Below, piece after piece: positions 24,653 to 33,447 of a DNA stretch of 64,000 nt. The notes beneath the pieces were generated by a model. That model did no database searches and was not told the DNA's origin. It worked only from the letters and a program-made list of their open reading frames with translations. This DNA comes from Streptomyces sp. NBRC 110028 (GTDB taxonomy: Bacteria; Actinomycetota; Actinomycetes; Streptomycetales; Streptomycetaceae), in NCBI RefSeq assembly GCF_001417735.1, contig NZ_BBUZ01000045.1, positions 24,164 through 88,163 of the forward strand. Reading direction: 5' to 3'. The position numbers were made by a program, and so were the translations under genes. How positions within the stretch are numbered: the first letter of the stretch is position 1; each line of letters opens with the position of its first letter.

Positions 24653-24671
24653 GTTAGGAAAGCTTCCTAAC
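24653..24671. promoter_or_regulatory. Palindromic operator upstream of the chitosanase gene (CsnR-type)
   Basis: GTTAGGAAAGCTTCCTAAC has perfect 8-bp arms around a 3-base centre and lies 28 bases before the chitosanase ATG. Chitosanase genes of Streptomyces are controlled through a palindrome of this type by the ROK-family repressor CsnR; assignment rests on recalled similarity. Confidence 0.65.
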
Positions 24672-24699
24672 GGACCGCCTCAAGCGAATGGAGTCCCCC

Positions 24700-25557
24700 A
24701 TGTCCAAAAGGATCGGCCTCACGGCGGCGGCCGTGGCGTTACCCGCCGCGCTCGTGTTCACCGGCGCCGGAGTCGGCGTGGGCCAGGCGGCCGCGCCCCC
24801 GGCCGCCGCCCCCGTACAGTCCCCGGCTCACCGGGCGGGCGCGGCGGCCAACCTGGACGATCCGGCCAAGAAGGAGATCGCCATGAAGCTGGTCTCCAGC
24901 GCCGAGAACTCCTCCCTGGACTGGCGCGGCCAGTTCACGTACATCGAGGACATCGGCGACGGCCGTGGCTACACCGCGGGCATCATCGGCTTCTGTTCCG
25001 GCACCGGCGACATGCTGGAACTCGTCGAGTACTACACCGACCAGAAGCCGGACAACGTCCTCGCCAAGTACCTCCCCGCCCTGCGCAAGGTCAACGGCAG
25101 CGACTCCCACAGCGGCCTGGACCCCAACTTCACCAAGGACTGGAAGAAGGCCGCCGCCGACAAGGCGTTCCAGGACGCCCAGGAGCACGAGCGCGACCGC
25201 GTCTACTTCAACCCGTCCGTCAAGCAGGGCAAGGACGACGGCCTCGGCGCGCTCGGCCAGTTCATCTACTACGACGCGATCGTCATGCACGGCCCCGGCG
25301 ACAGCAAGTACAGCTTCGGCGGCATCCGCAAGACGGCCATGTCCAAGGCCAGGACCCCGGCGCAGGGCGGCGACCGGAGCACGTATCTGAACGCCTTCCT
25401 CGACGCCCGCAAGAAGGCCATGCAGAGCGAGGAGGCGCACAGCGACACCAGCCGGGTCGACACCGCGCAGCGTGTCTTCCTCAACGCGAAGAACTTCGAC
25501 CTGAACCCGCCGCTGAAGTGGAAGGTCTACGGCGAGTCCTTCGAGATCAACTCCTGA
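24700..25557 (+). CDS. csnA: Secreted GH46 chitosanase
   Basis: 285 residues. An alanine-rich signal peptide (about 31 residues to VGQAAA) precedes a mature enzyme very like the Streptomyces sp. N174 chitosanase. The catalytic Glu is Glu69 (SSAENSS) and the general base Asp87 (EDIGDGRGYT), equivalent to Glu22 and Asp40 of N174. It cuts chitosan with inversion outside the cell. ATG 24700 has GGAG six bases upstream; ATG 24688 has none. Confidence 0.95.
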   Translation: MSKRIGLTAAAVALPAALVFTGAGVGVGQAAAPPAAAPVQSPAHRAGAAANLDDPAKKEIAMKLVSSAENSSLDWRGQFTYIEDIGDGRGYTAGIIGFCSGTGDMLELVEYYTDQKPDNVLAKYLPALRKVNGSDSHSGLDPNFTKDWKKAAADKAFQDAQEHERDRVYFNPSVKQGKDDGLGALGQFIYYDAIVMHGPGDSKYSFGGIRKTAMSKARTPAQGGDRSTYLNAFLDARKKAMQSEEAHSDTSRVDTAQRVFLNAKNFDLNPPLKWKVYGESFEINS

Positions 25558-25597
25558 CCGCCGCTGTCGGTCGATGTCGGTGCCCCTTCGTGGTCCG

Positions 25598-25635
25598 CCT
25601 CGTCCCGGACGCGGTGCGCCGCGTCCGGGACGAGG
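25598..25635. terminator. Perfect 17-bp hairpin, bidirectional terminator
   Basis: CCTCGTCCCGGACGCGG is followed by a TGCG loop and its exact complement, between the convergent chitosanase and amidotransferase genes. No U-run follows, as is common in Streptomyces terminators. Confidence 0.75.
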
Positions 25636-25659
25636 TGTTCGCGTATCTCGAACCGGAGG

Positions 25660-26370
25660 TCAGCCCCGGCCAGCCGCCGCAACCAGCGCCCGCATGACCC
25701 GCAGGTCGTCGCCCGCCTCCGGGTGCCACTGCACGCCCAGCACGAAGCCCTCCGCGGACGGCATCTCCACCGCCTCCACCGTCCCGTCCTCGGACGCGTA
25801 CGCGCCGGGGATCAGGTCGTCTGCCAGGCGGTCCACCGCCTGGTGGTGGAAGGTCGGCACGGACACCGGCTCCGGGAGCACCGTGCCCAGCAGCGTGCCG
25901 GGGACCGGCTTCACCTCGTGCCAGTCGAAGACACCGGGCGCGCCCGCGTGGCCGTCCAGGTGCTGGACGAGGGTGCCGCCGAGGGCGACGTTCAGCAGCT
26001 GCATGCCGCGGCAGATGCCCAGCAGGGGGACGCCCGAGGACAACGCGGCCTCGATCAGGGCCAGTTCCCAGGCGTCGCGCTCCCGGGCGGGCGGGCCCGT
26101 ACGCGGATCGACGGAGGCGCCGTAGCGGATCGGCTCCACGTCCGGGCCGCCGGAGATCACCAGGCCGTCGAGGCGGGAGACGACGGCCGCCGCCGATCCC
26201 GGGGCGGTGTCCGGGGGCAGCATCGCGGCCAGGCCCCCGGCGCGCTGGACGAGGCGGTGGTACCCGGCCGGGAGCAGGGCGGCGGGGAGGTTCCAGACGC
26301 CCCAGTGCGCCGTGGCCTCGAGGTAGGTGCTGACGCCGATCAGTGGCAGAGGGGGCACGGACAGGTCCAA
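25660..26370 (-). CDS. Gamma-glutamyl hydrolase, class I amidotransferase fold (PuuD-like)
   Basis: 236 residues. The nucleophile elbow GICRGMQ holds the catalytic Cys; QWHPEA near the C-terminus gives the His-Glu pair. The family hydrolyses gamma-glutamyl amides such as gamma-glutamyl-GABA. With the ligase, dehydrogenases and permease nearby it would release the oxidised product and glutamate in the last step. The ORF begins with TTG 26370, four bases after the permease stop; a GTG at 26358 is an alternative. Confidence 0.87.
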   Translation of the reverse strand: MDLSVPPLPLIGVSTYLEATAHWGVWNLPAALLPAGYHRLVQRAGGLAAMLPPDTAPGSAAAVVSRLDGLVISGGPDVEPIRYGASVDPRTGPPARERDAWELALIEAALSSGVPLLGICRGMQLLNVALGGTLVQHLDGHAGAPGVFDWHEVKPVPGTLLGTVLPEPVSVPTFHHQAVDRLADDLIPGAYASEDGTVEAVEMPSAEGFVLGVQWHPEAGDDLRVMRALVAAAGRG

Positions 26371-26374
26371 TCTC

Positions 26375-27844
26375 TCAGTCGCGGGACAACTCCGCCTCGG
26401 CCTCCGCCAGCGCCGCGAACTCCTCCTCCGGCGCTGACGCGACCAGCCGGTGGCGGCTGTAGAAGGCGAAGTAGGCGAGCGCCACGGCGTAGACGCCGAG
26501 GGCGATGAAGGCGGCGTCCTTGTCCACCAGGAAGGTGGCCACCAGTGCCGAGCAGGCCAGGACGAAGGCGGTGGACGAGGTCACGATGCCGCCGGGGGTG
26601 CGGTAGGGGCGGTCGAGTCCCGGCTCCCGGCGGCGCAGGACGATGTGGGAGAGCGACATCAGGGCGTACGAGATGGTGGCGCCGAAGACCGCGACGTTCA
26701 GCATCCGCGCGCCGTCGCCGGACCAGGCGGCGAGGCCGAAACCGATGGCGCCGGGGACGAGGAGGCCCAGGTAGGGGGCCTTGCGGCGGCTGGTCAGGGA
26801 GAGGAAGCGGGGCAGGTACCCGGCCCGGGAGAGGGCGAACAGCTGCCGCGAACCGGCGAAGATCAGGGAGAAGAAGGAGGCGACGAGACCGGCGAGCCCC
26901 GCGTAGTTGACGACGCGGGACAGCGCCGTGGCCTCACCGTCCGGCTGCAGCGCCTCGACCAGCGGGTTGCCCGCGTCCCGTACGGCGTCCGGGCCGCGGG
27001 CGCCGGTGGCGGCGAGGAAGGTGAGCAGGGCCAGGAGCAGCAGGATGCCCATCGAACAGGCCATGGCCTTGGGCAGGGTGCGGGCCGGCTCGCGGGTCTC
27101 CTCGGCCGCGAGCGGGACACCCTCCACGCCCAGGAAGAACCACATGCCGAAGGGGAACGCCGCCCAGATGCCCAGCACGCCGAACGGCAGCCAGGAGTTG
27201 GCGCCGAAGGCCGAGTGGTCGACCGCGATGTCGTTCAGCGAGCCCGAGTCGAAGTCGGTGAAGGCGGCGACCGCGAAGATCAGCAGCGCGGTGACGGCGA
27301 CGGCGGTCACGGCGAGGCTGAACCGCAGGGCCTCGCCCACGCCCCACAGATGGATCCCGATGAAGATCACGAAGCAGGCGAGATAGACGGGCCAGCCGGA
27401 CTCCAGGCCGAAGAGGCCGAGCGATTCGACGTAGTCGCCGATGAAGATGGAGATGGCGGCGGGCGCGAGGACGTACTCGATGAGGATCGCCGTGCCGGTG
27501 AGGAACCCGCCCCAGGGGCCGAGCGCGCGCCGCGCGAAGCCGTAGCCGCCGCCCGCCGTGGGGAGGATCGCGGCCAGTTCGGCGAGGGCGAAGACCATGC
27601 AGGTGTACATCAGGCCCATGAGCACGGCGGCGATGGCCAGGCCACCGAAACCGCCCTCCGCGAGGCCGAAGTTCCAGCCGGAGAAGTCGCCGGAGACCAC
27701 ATAGGCGACGCCGAGGCCGGTCAGCAGCAGCGGACCCGCGCTGCCGCGCCGCAGGGTGCGCCGCTCCAGATAGCCGGGATCACCGGGTTCACCGGGATCG
27801 GGGGAGGTACGGGCGGTCTCGGTTCCTTCGGCCATGTCAGCCAT
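26375..27844 (-). CDS. APC-family amine/ethanolamine permease
   Basis: 489 residues with about 12 hydrophobic segments. The first region (GLGVAYVVSGDFSGWNFGL, given in part) and FFLGVEGVPLAAEE match the ethanolamine permease (Eat) branch of the APC superfamily. It imports the amine that the glutamine-synthetase-like ligase then gamma-glutamylates. ATG 27844 has AGGAG upstream. It lies between the regulator and the hydrolase gene on the minus strand, probably as one operon. Confidence 0.83.
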   Translation of the reverse strand: MADMAEGTETARTSPDPGEPGDPGYLERRTLRRGSAGPLLLTGLGVAYVVSGDFSGWNFGLAEGGFGGLAIAAVLMGLMYTCMVFALAELAAILPTAGGGYGFARRALGPWGGFLTGTAILIEYVLAPAAISIFIGDYVESLGLFGLESGWPVYLACFVIFIGIHLWGVGEALRFSLAVTAVAVTALLIFAVAAFTDFDSGSLNDIAVDHSAFGANSWLPFGVLGIWAAFPFGMWFFLGVEGVPLAAEETREPARTLPKAMACSMGILLLLALLTFLAATGARGPDAVRDAGNPLVEALQPDGEATALSRVVNYAGLAGLVASFFSLIFAGSRQLFALSRAGYLPRFLSLTSRRKAPYLGLLVPGAIGFGLAAWSGDGARMLNVAVFGATISYALMSLSHIVLRRREPGLDRPYRTPGGIVTSSTAFVLACSALVATFLVDKDAAFIALGVYAVALAYFAFYSRHRLVASAPEEEFAALAEAEAELSRD

Positions 27845-27966
27845 GGGCGCTCCTGGCTTCGCACGAGGGGGACAGCGGTGGGGAGGGGATTGGTGTGGGG
27901 GCATACCTTTGCCGTAGGGGGAGGCTCCGCGCAAGACCCTCCGCGTAAAAACAGGGCTGGGGCGCC

Positions 27967-28701
27967 CTACGGCAGGAATCCGCGCAGCAGCGCCGCCGTG
28001 CCCTCGCAGTGCTCCCGCATCACCTCGCGCGCCCCGTCCGCGTCCCCGTCGAGCACCGCCTCGACCAGCGCCGCGTGCTGCGCCTGGGAGTGCTCCAGGT
28101 TCCGTACCAGCAGCGGGATGCAGTCCAGCAGGTCGTTGACGGTGGCGCGGACGGCCGCGTACTGGGCGGCCAGCGAGGGGGAGCCCGCCAGCTCGGCCAG
28201 GGTCAGATGCAGCATCGTGTCCAGGCGCCGGTAGTCGGCCGGCGGCGCGTCCCGCGTCGCGTCGAGGGCGGCGCGCAGCCGCGCGGCCCGGCCGCCGTCC
28301 AGGCCGTGCGCCGCGCACAGCCCGGCCGCGCCGACCTCCAGGACCTCCCGGAAGCGCAGCGTGTCCTCGACGTCCACCGCCCCGATCCGCCGCCGCAGCT
28401 CGTCCTCGTCACCCGCGGCGGGCTCCGGCCGGGCCCGTACGAAGGTGCCGCCGTACCGGCCGCGGCGGCTCTCCACGATCCCCTGGTCCTGGAGGACCTT
28501 CAGCACCTCGCGCAGGGTCACCCGGCTGATCCGCAGCCGCTCCGCCAGATCGCGCTCGGCCGGGAGGCGGCCGCCGTCGGGGACCAGCCCCAGCCGTACG
28601 ACCTGGAGTATCTGCTCCAGCGCCTCCTCGAAGCCGTTTCCGGCGCGCACCGGGCGCAGCACCGGCGCCAGCCGGTCCCCACTGCCATGGGTCTCGTCCA
28701 T
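27967..28701 (-). CDS. FadR-subfamily GntR regulator
   Basis: 244 residues. The winged helix (LPAERDLAERLRISRVTLREVLKVLQ region, residues ~45-75) is followed by an all-helical FCD ligand-binding domain. It is divergent from the gamma-glutamylation genes and heads the permease/hydrolase operon, so it probably controls both. In S. coelicolor the regulator next to glnA4 is EpuRI, as I recall. ATG 28701 has AGGAGGTG 12 bases upstream; a GTG at 28713 would sit too close to it. Confidence 0.85.
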   Translation of the reverse strand: MDETHGSGDRLAPVLRPVRAGNGFEEALEQILQVVRLGLVPDGGRLPAERDLAERLRISRVTLREVLKVLQDQGIVESRRGRYGGTFVRARPEPAAGDEDELRRRIGAVDVEDTLRFREVLEVGAAGLCAAHGLDGGRAARLRAALDATRDAPPADYRRLDTMLHLTLAELAGSPSLAAQYAAVRATVNDLLDCIPLLVRNLEHSQAQHAALVEAVLDGDADGAREVMREHCEGTAALLRGFLP

Positions 28702-28806
28702 CGAACCGTCCACACCTCCTTCCCAATCAATGGTCTGCGGTATTACCTTAAGGCCACTTCGCGCCCCCACACCCGTCCGAAAGTCCGGAAGCCAGGAGGC
28801 ACCACC

Positions 28807-30174
28807 GTGGCAGACCGCACGCCCCCGCTCTCGGTCGACGAGCTGACCAGGCTCGTCGCCGCCGGGGAGATCGACACCGTCGTCCTGGCCTTCACCGATA
28901 TGCAGGGCAGACTGCAGGGCAAGCGGTTCGCCGCCCGCTTCTTCCTCGACGATGCCCTGGAGCACGGCACCGAGGGCTGCAACTACCTCCTCGCCGTCGA
29001 CGCCGACATGAACACCGTCGGCGGCTACGCCATGTCCTCCTGGGAGCGCGGCTACGGCGACTTCGCCCTCCACGGCGACACCCGCACCCTGCGCCGCACC
29101 CCCTGGAACCCGGGCACCGCGATGCTCACCGCGGACCTCTCGTGGCACGACGGCTCGCCCGTGGCCGCCTCCCCGCGGCAGATCCTGCGCCGCCAGCTCG
29201 ACCGGCTCGCGGAGCGCGGCTGGACCGCGTACGCCGGGACCGAGCTGGAGTTCATGGTCTTCCGGGACACCTACGAGCAGGCGTGGGACAGCGGCTACCG
29301 CGGGCTGACCCCGGCCAACCAGTACAACGTCGACTACTCCATCCTCGGCACCGGCCGCGTCGAGCCCCTGCTGCGCCGCATCCGCAACGAGATGGGCGCC
29401 GCCGGGATGACCGTGGAGTCGGCCAAGGGAGAGTGCAATCTCGGCCAGCACGAGATCGCCTTCCGCTACGACGACGCGCTGACCACCTGCGACCAGCACG
29501 TCATCTACAAGACCGGCGCCAAGGAGATCGCCGCCCAGGAGGGCACGGCGCTCACCTTCATGGCCAAGTACGACGAGCGCGAGGGCAACTCCTGCCACAT
29601 CCACCTCTCGCTGCGCGACGAGGCCGGACGGCCCGTGCTCGCGGACGACGACGGCCCGTACGGCATGTCGAAGACCATGCGCCACTTCCTGGCCGGGCAG
29701 ATCGCCGCGATGCGCGACTTCACCCTCCTCTACGCACCCAACATCAACTCCTACAAGCGCTTCCGCCCCGGTTCCTTCGCGCCCACCGCCGTCGCCTGGG
29801 GCCCGGACAACCGCACCTGCGCGCTGCGCGTCATCGGCCACGGCCAGGCGCACCGGCTGGAGAACCGGCTGCCCGGCGGGGACGTCAACCCGTACCTCGC
29901 CGTCGCCGGGATGGTGGCCGCCGGGCTGTACGGGGTCGAGCGGGAACTGGAGCTGCCCGAGGCCTGCACCGGCAACGCCTACACCGGCGACGCCGACCAC
30001 GTGCCGACCTCGCTGCGCGACGCCGCCGAGCTGTGGCAGGCCAGCCCCATAGCGCGGGCCGCGTTCGGCGACGAGGTGGTCGAGCACTACCTCAACATGG
30101 CCCGCGTCGAGCAGGAGGCGTACGACACCGCCGTCACCGACTGGGAACGCTTCCGGTCCTTCGAGCGCATGTGA
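28807..30174 (+). CDS. glnA4: Glutamine-synthetase-like gamma-glutamyl ligase (GlnA4-like)
   Basis: 455 residues of the glutamine synthetase fold. Metal-site strands include YAGTELEFMVF and ESAKGECNLGQHE; the nucleotide region is EGNSCHIHLSL; RPGSFAPT and NRTCALRVIG follow. These enzymes, unlike true GS, ligate glutamate to amines. The location near infC and pheST resembles SCO1613 (GlnA4, gamma-glutamylethanolamide synthetase). The neighbouring permease, dehydrogenases and hydrolase support ethanolamine or a similar amino alcohol; a polyamine is possible. GTG start behind CAGGAGG. Confidence 0.82.
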   Translation: MADRTPPLSVDELTRLVAAGEIDTVVLAFTDMQGRLQGKRFAARFFLDDALEHGTEGCNYLLAVDADMNTVGGYAMSSWERGYGDFALHGDTRTLRRTPWNPGTAMLTADLSWHDGSPVAASPRQILRRQLDRLAERGWTAYAGTELEFMVFRDTYEQAWDSGYRGLTPANQYNVDYSILGTGRVEPLLRRIRNEMGAAGMTVESAKGECNLGQHEIAFRYDDALTTCDQHVIYKTGAKEIAAQEGTALTFMAKYDEREGNSCHIHLSLRDEAGRPVLADDDGPYGMSKTMRHFLAGQIAAMRDFTLLYAPNINSYKRFRPGSFAPTAVAWGPDNRTCALRVIGHGQAHRLENRLPGGDVNPYLAVAGMVAAGLYGVERELELPEACTGNAYTGDADHVPTSLRDAAELWQASPIARAAFGDEVVEHYLNMARVEQEAYDTAVTDWERFRSFERM

Positions 30175-30185
30175 GGAACCACCGA

Positions 30186-31580
30186 GTGAGCACCGAACAC
30201 CCCCACGAGCACCCCACCGAGCACCACATCCTCAACCCGGCGACCGAGGAGGTCATCGCCACCGTCCCGGCCGCCACGCCCGCCGACGTGGACGCCGCCG
30301 TCGCCCGCGCCACCGCCGCCCAGCGCGGCTGGGCCGCCCTCGCCCCCGCCGACCGGGCCCGGCTGCTGCGCCGCTTCGCCGCCACCGTGGACGACCACAT
30401 CGAGGAACTGGCCGCGCTGGAGGTCCGCGAGGCGGGCCACCCCATCGGCAACGCCCGCTGGGAGGCGGGCAACGTCCGCGATCTGCTGGAGTACGCGGCC
30501 GGGGGCGTGGAGCGGCTGAGCGGCGCCCAGATCCCGGTCGCCGGCGGCCTGAACATCACCTTCCATGAACCGCTCGGCGTGGTCGCCGTCATCGCGCCGT
30601 GGAACTTCCCGATGCCGATCGCGGGCTGGGGCACCGCGCCCGCCCTCGCCGCGGGCAACGCCGTCCTCCTCAAGCCCGCCGAGACCACCCCGCTCACCGC
30701 CCTCCGGCTCGCCGAACTCGCCCTCGCCGCCGGGCTGCCCGAGGGGCTGTTCCAGGTGCTGCCCGGCGCCGGTCCGGTGGCCGGGGCCGCGCTCGTCGAG
30801 CACAGGGACGTGGCCAAGGTCGTCTTCACCGGGTCGACGGCCGTCGGCAAGGAGATCATGGCCAAGTGCGCGGCGGGCGTGAAGCGCGTGACGCTCGAAC
30901 TCGGCGGCAAGAGCCCCAACATCGTCTTCGCCGACGCCGACCTCGAGGCGGCGGCGAGCGCCGCGCCCGGCTCGTTCCTGGACAACACCGGCCAGGACTG
31001 CTGCGCCCGCAGCCGGATCCTGGTCCAGCGCGGCGTCTACGACCGGTTCATGGAGCTGCTGGAACCCGCCGTCAAGGGCTTCACGGCCGGCGACCCGGCC
31101 GACCCCGCCACCGCCATGGGCCCGCTGATCTCGGCCGCGCAACGGGAGCGCGTGCGGTCCTACGTACCCGAGGACGCGCCCGCCGCGATCCGCGGCGAGG
31201 CCCCCGGCGGCAAGGGGTTCTGGTACCCGGCGACCGTCCTGGAGGCCACCGCGCCCGGCGACCGCGCGGCCGTGGAGGAGATCTTCGGACCCGTCGCCGT
31301 CGTCCTCCCCTTCGACGACGAGGCCGACGCCGTGCGGCTGGCGAACGCGACCGACTACGGCCTCTCCGGCTCGATCTGGACCCGCGACGTGGGCCGCGCG
31401 GTGCGCGTCTCGCGCGCCGTCGCCGCCGGGAACCTGTCCGTCAACTCGCACAGCAGCGTGCGCTACGCGACCCCGTTCGGCGGCTACAAGCAGTCCGGTC
31501 TCGGCCGGGAGCTGGGTCCCGACGCCCTGACCGCCTTCACCGAGACCAAGAACGTGTTCATCAGCACCGAGGAGCAATGA
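30186..31580 (+). CDS. Aldehyde dehydrogenase family protein
   Basis: 464 residues. APWNFPMPIAGWG and VFTGSTAVGKEI form the NAD(P)-binding part; the general base Glu is in LELGGKSPN and the nucleophile Cys in NTGQDCCARSR. It would oxidise the gamma-glutamyl aldehyde to the acid. Start is GTG 30186, 11 bases after the ligase; the next gene follows by one base. A His/Glu-rich N-terminal stretch precedes the domain. Confidence 0.9.
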   Translation: MSTEHPHEHPTEHHILNPATEEVIATVPAATPADVDAAVARATAAQRGWAALAPADRARLLRRFAATVDDHIEELAALEVREAGHPIGNARWEAGNVRDLLEYAAGGVERLSGAQIPVAGGLNITFHEPLGVVAVIAPWNFPMPIAGWGTAPALAAGNAVLLKPAETTPLTALRLAELALAAGLPEGLFQVLPGAGPVAGAALVEHRDVAKVVFTGSTAVGKEIMAKCAAGVKRVTLELGGKSPNIVFADADLEAAASAAPGSFLDNTGQDCCARSRILVQRGVYDRFMELLEPAVKGFTAGDPADPATAMGPLISAAQRERVRSYVPEDAPAAIRGEAPGGKGFWYPATVLEATAPGDRAAVEEIFGPVAVVLPFDDEADAVRLANATDYGLSGSIWTRDVGRAVRVSRAVAAGNLSVNSHSSVRYATPFGGYKQSGLGRELGPDALTAFTETKNVFISTEEQ

Positions 31581-31581
31581 C

Positions 31582-32376
31582 GTGAGCGAGACCGTGACCG
31601 AGACCCCCGTGTGCCGCCGCCTGGTGGGCCGTACCGCCGTCATCACCGGAGCGGGCAGCGGCATCGGCCTGGCCACCGCGCGCCGCTTCGCCTCCGAGGG
31701 CGCGCGCGTGGTGTGCGCCGACATCGACGAGTCCGCGGGCAAGGCCGCCGCCGACGAGGTCGGCGGGCTCTGCGTCCGGGTGGACGTCACCGACCCCGAG
31801 CAGGTCGAGGCGCTGTTCAAGACCGCGTACGACACCTACGGCTCGGTCGACGTGGCGTTCAACAACGCGGGCATCTCGCCGCCCGACGACGACTCGATCC
31901 TCACCACCGGTCTGGACGCCTGGAAGCGGGTCCAGGAGGTCAACCTCACCTCCGTCTATCTGTGCTGCAAGGCCGCGCTGCCCTATATGCGGCGGCAGGG
32001 CCGGGGCTCCATCATCAACACGGCGTCCTTCGTGGCCGTCATGGGCGCCGCGACCTCGCAGATCAGCTACACCGCGTCCAAGGGCGGGGTGCTGGCGATG
32101 TCGCGCGAGCTGGGCGTGCAGTTCGCGCGCGAGGGCATCCGGGTCAACGCGCTGTGCCCGGGGCCGGTCAACACCCCGCTGCTGAAGGAGCTGTTCGCCA
32201 AGGACCCGGAGCGGGCGGCGCGGCGGCTGGTGCACGTCCCGGTCGGGCGGTTCGCCGAGCCGGAGGAGATCGCGTCCGCGGTCGCCTTCCTGGCCAGCGA
32301 CGACTCGTCGTTCGTCAACGCGGCCGAGTTCCTGGTGGACGGCGGCATCGCGGGGGCGTACGTCACCCCGCTGTAG
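31582..32376 (+). CDS. Short-chain dehydrogenase/reductase
   Basis: 264 residues. The Rossmann motif TGAGSGIG, the NNAG strand and the catalytic YTASK with an upstream Ser are all present; the downstream PGPVNTP and C-terminal LVDGG motifs are classical SDR. In this cluster it fits oxidation of the gamma-glutamyl amino alcohol to an aldehyde, ahead of the aldehyde dehydrogenase. GTG 31582 follows the previous stop at once, indicating an operon. Confidence 0.9.
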   Translation: MSETVTETPVCRRLVGRTAVITGAGSGIGLATARRFASEGARVVCADIDESAGKAAADEVGGLCVRVDVTDPEQVEALFKTAYDTYGSVDVAFNNAGISPPDDDSILTTGLDAWKRVQEVNLTSVYLCCKAALPYMRRQGRGSIINTASFVAVMGAATSQISYTASKGGVLAMSRELGVQFAREGIRVNALCPGPVNTPLLKELFAKDPERAARRLVHVPVGRFAEPEEIASAVAFLASDDSSFVNAAEFLVDGGIAGAYVTPL

Positions 32377-32474
32377 ACCGGGCCACAGGACTCGTCGCGG
32401 GCCCGGTTGTCGCCGGGCGCGCAGTCCACGTGACCCCGGTGCGCGGAGCCGACCCGTGGCCATAAGGTGACGGC

Positions 32475-33431
32475 GTGAGCATGAACACGCCCCCGGGCTG
32501 GTATCCCGATCCCGGTTACACAGGTCACGGCCCCGCCCTGCATCGGTGGTGGGACGGGTCCGCCTGGACCGAGTACACGCGCGACGCCACCGCCCCCGCG
32601 GACTCGCCCTTCGGCCCGCCGCCCGCGCCCGGCTATCCGCCCGGCCCGGACGGCGGGCGGGGGCTCGGCCGCGGCCCCCGGGTCGCGGTGCTCGCGCTGT
32701 CGGTGGGGGCCGTGGTCGCCGCGATCATCGGCGGCATCGTGCTGCTGGGTGACAGCGGGGACAGCGGTGACGGCGATCGTGCGAATCCGCTGCCCACCGC
32801 CCCCGCCCCTCCCGGAGGCGGCGGCGACACCCCCTCGGACGGCCCGTCCGGCCTGCCCACCGACGGCCCCAGCGCGCCGCCCACCGACGATCCGAGCATC
32901 GCCCCGGACACCGCGAGCGGCATCAGCCTGCCCGTGCTGACGGGCTGGCAGGCGGGCCGCAGCAGCTCCGGCGGCGCGGGCGTGACCACCTCGCGCTACC
33001 CGTGCCCGGGCGACCCCTCCACCGACTGCGTGCGCGGCGGCGCCTTCTCCGGGACCGCCAGCGGCTTCAAGGCGGACACCGCCAAGGGCATCGCCGAGGA
33101 GGACATAGCCAAGAACGCCGAGGAGTCCTACGGCACGGACGAGGACACCGACCGCAAGGCGTACGGCGGGATCGAGTCGCACAAGCGGATCAAGGAGGAG
33201 GCGGTCGACGTCGCGGGGGAGAAGGGCTACCTGGTGCGCTGGAAGGTGATGACGAAGAAGGGCGACGACGGATACGTCCAGTCCCTCGCCTTCCCGTCGC
33301 CCACCGTCCCCGACACCATGGTCCTGGTGCGCTTCGGCTTCGACGTGAGCGACAAGGCACCGCCGCTCGGCGACATGGACAAGATCGTGGACGGCATCGA
33401 GGCCCTGGCGGGCGACGGCCGGTCCATATAG
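32475..33431 (+). CDS. DUF2510 membrane protein
   Basis: 318 residues. The N-terminus is a DUF2510 domain (PPGWYPDPG and RWWDGSAWTEYT), followed by a Pro/Gly linker, one membrane helix (VAVLALSVGAVVAAIIGGIVLL, residues ~75-96, quoted in part) and a Ser/Pro/Asp-rich linker to an outside domain of about 190 residues without recognisable motif. Two cysteines (CPGDPSTDC) may pair outside. GTG 32475 or ATG 32481 could start translation. Function unknown. Confidence 0.78.
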   Translation: MSMNTPPGWYPDPGYTGHGPALHRWWDGSAWTEYTRDATAPADSPFGPPPAPGYPPGPDGGRGLGRGPRVAVLALSVGAVVAAIIGGIVLLGDSGDSGDGDRANPLPTAPAPPGGGGDTPSDGPSGLPTDGPSAPPTDDPSIAPDTASGISLPVLTGWQAGRSSSGGAGVTTSRYPCPGDPSTDCVRGGAFSGTASGFKADTAKGIAEEDIAKNAEESYGTDEDTDRKAYGGIESHKRIKEEAVDVAGEKGYLVRWKVMTKKGDDGYVQSLAFPSPTVPDTMVLVRFGFDVSDKAPPLGDMDKIVDGIEALAGDGRSI

Positions 33432-33447
33432 GCCCGCCCGCACTCCG

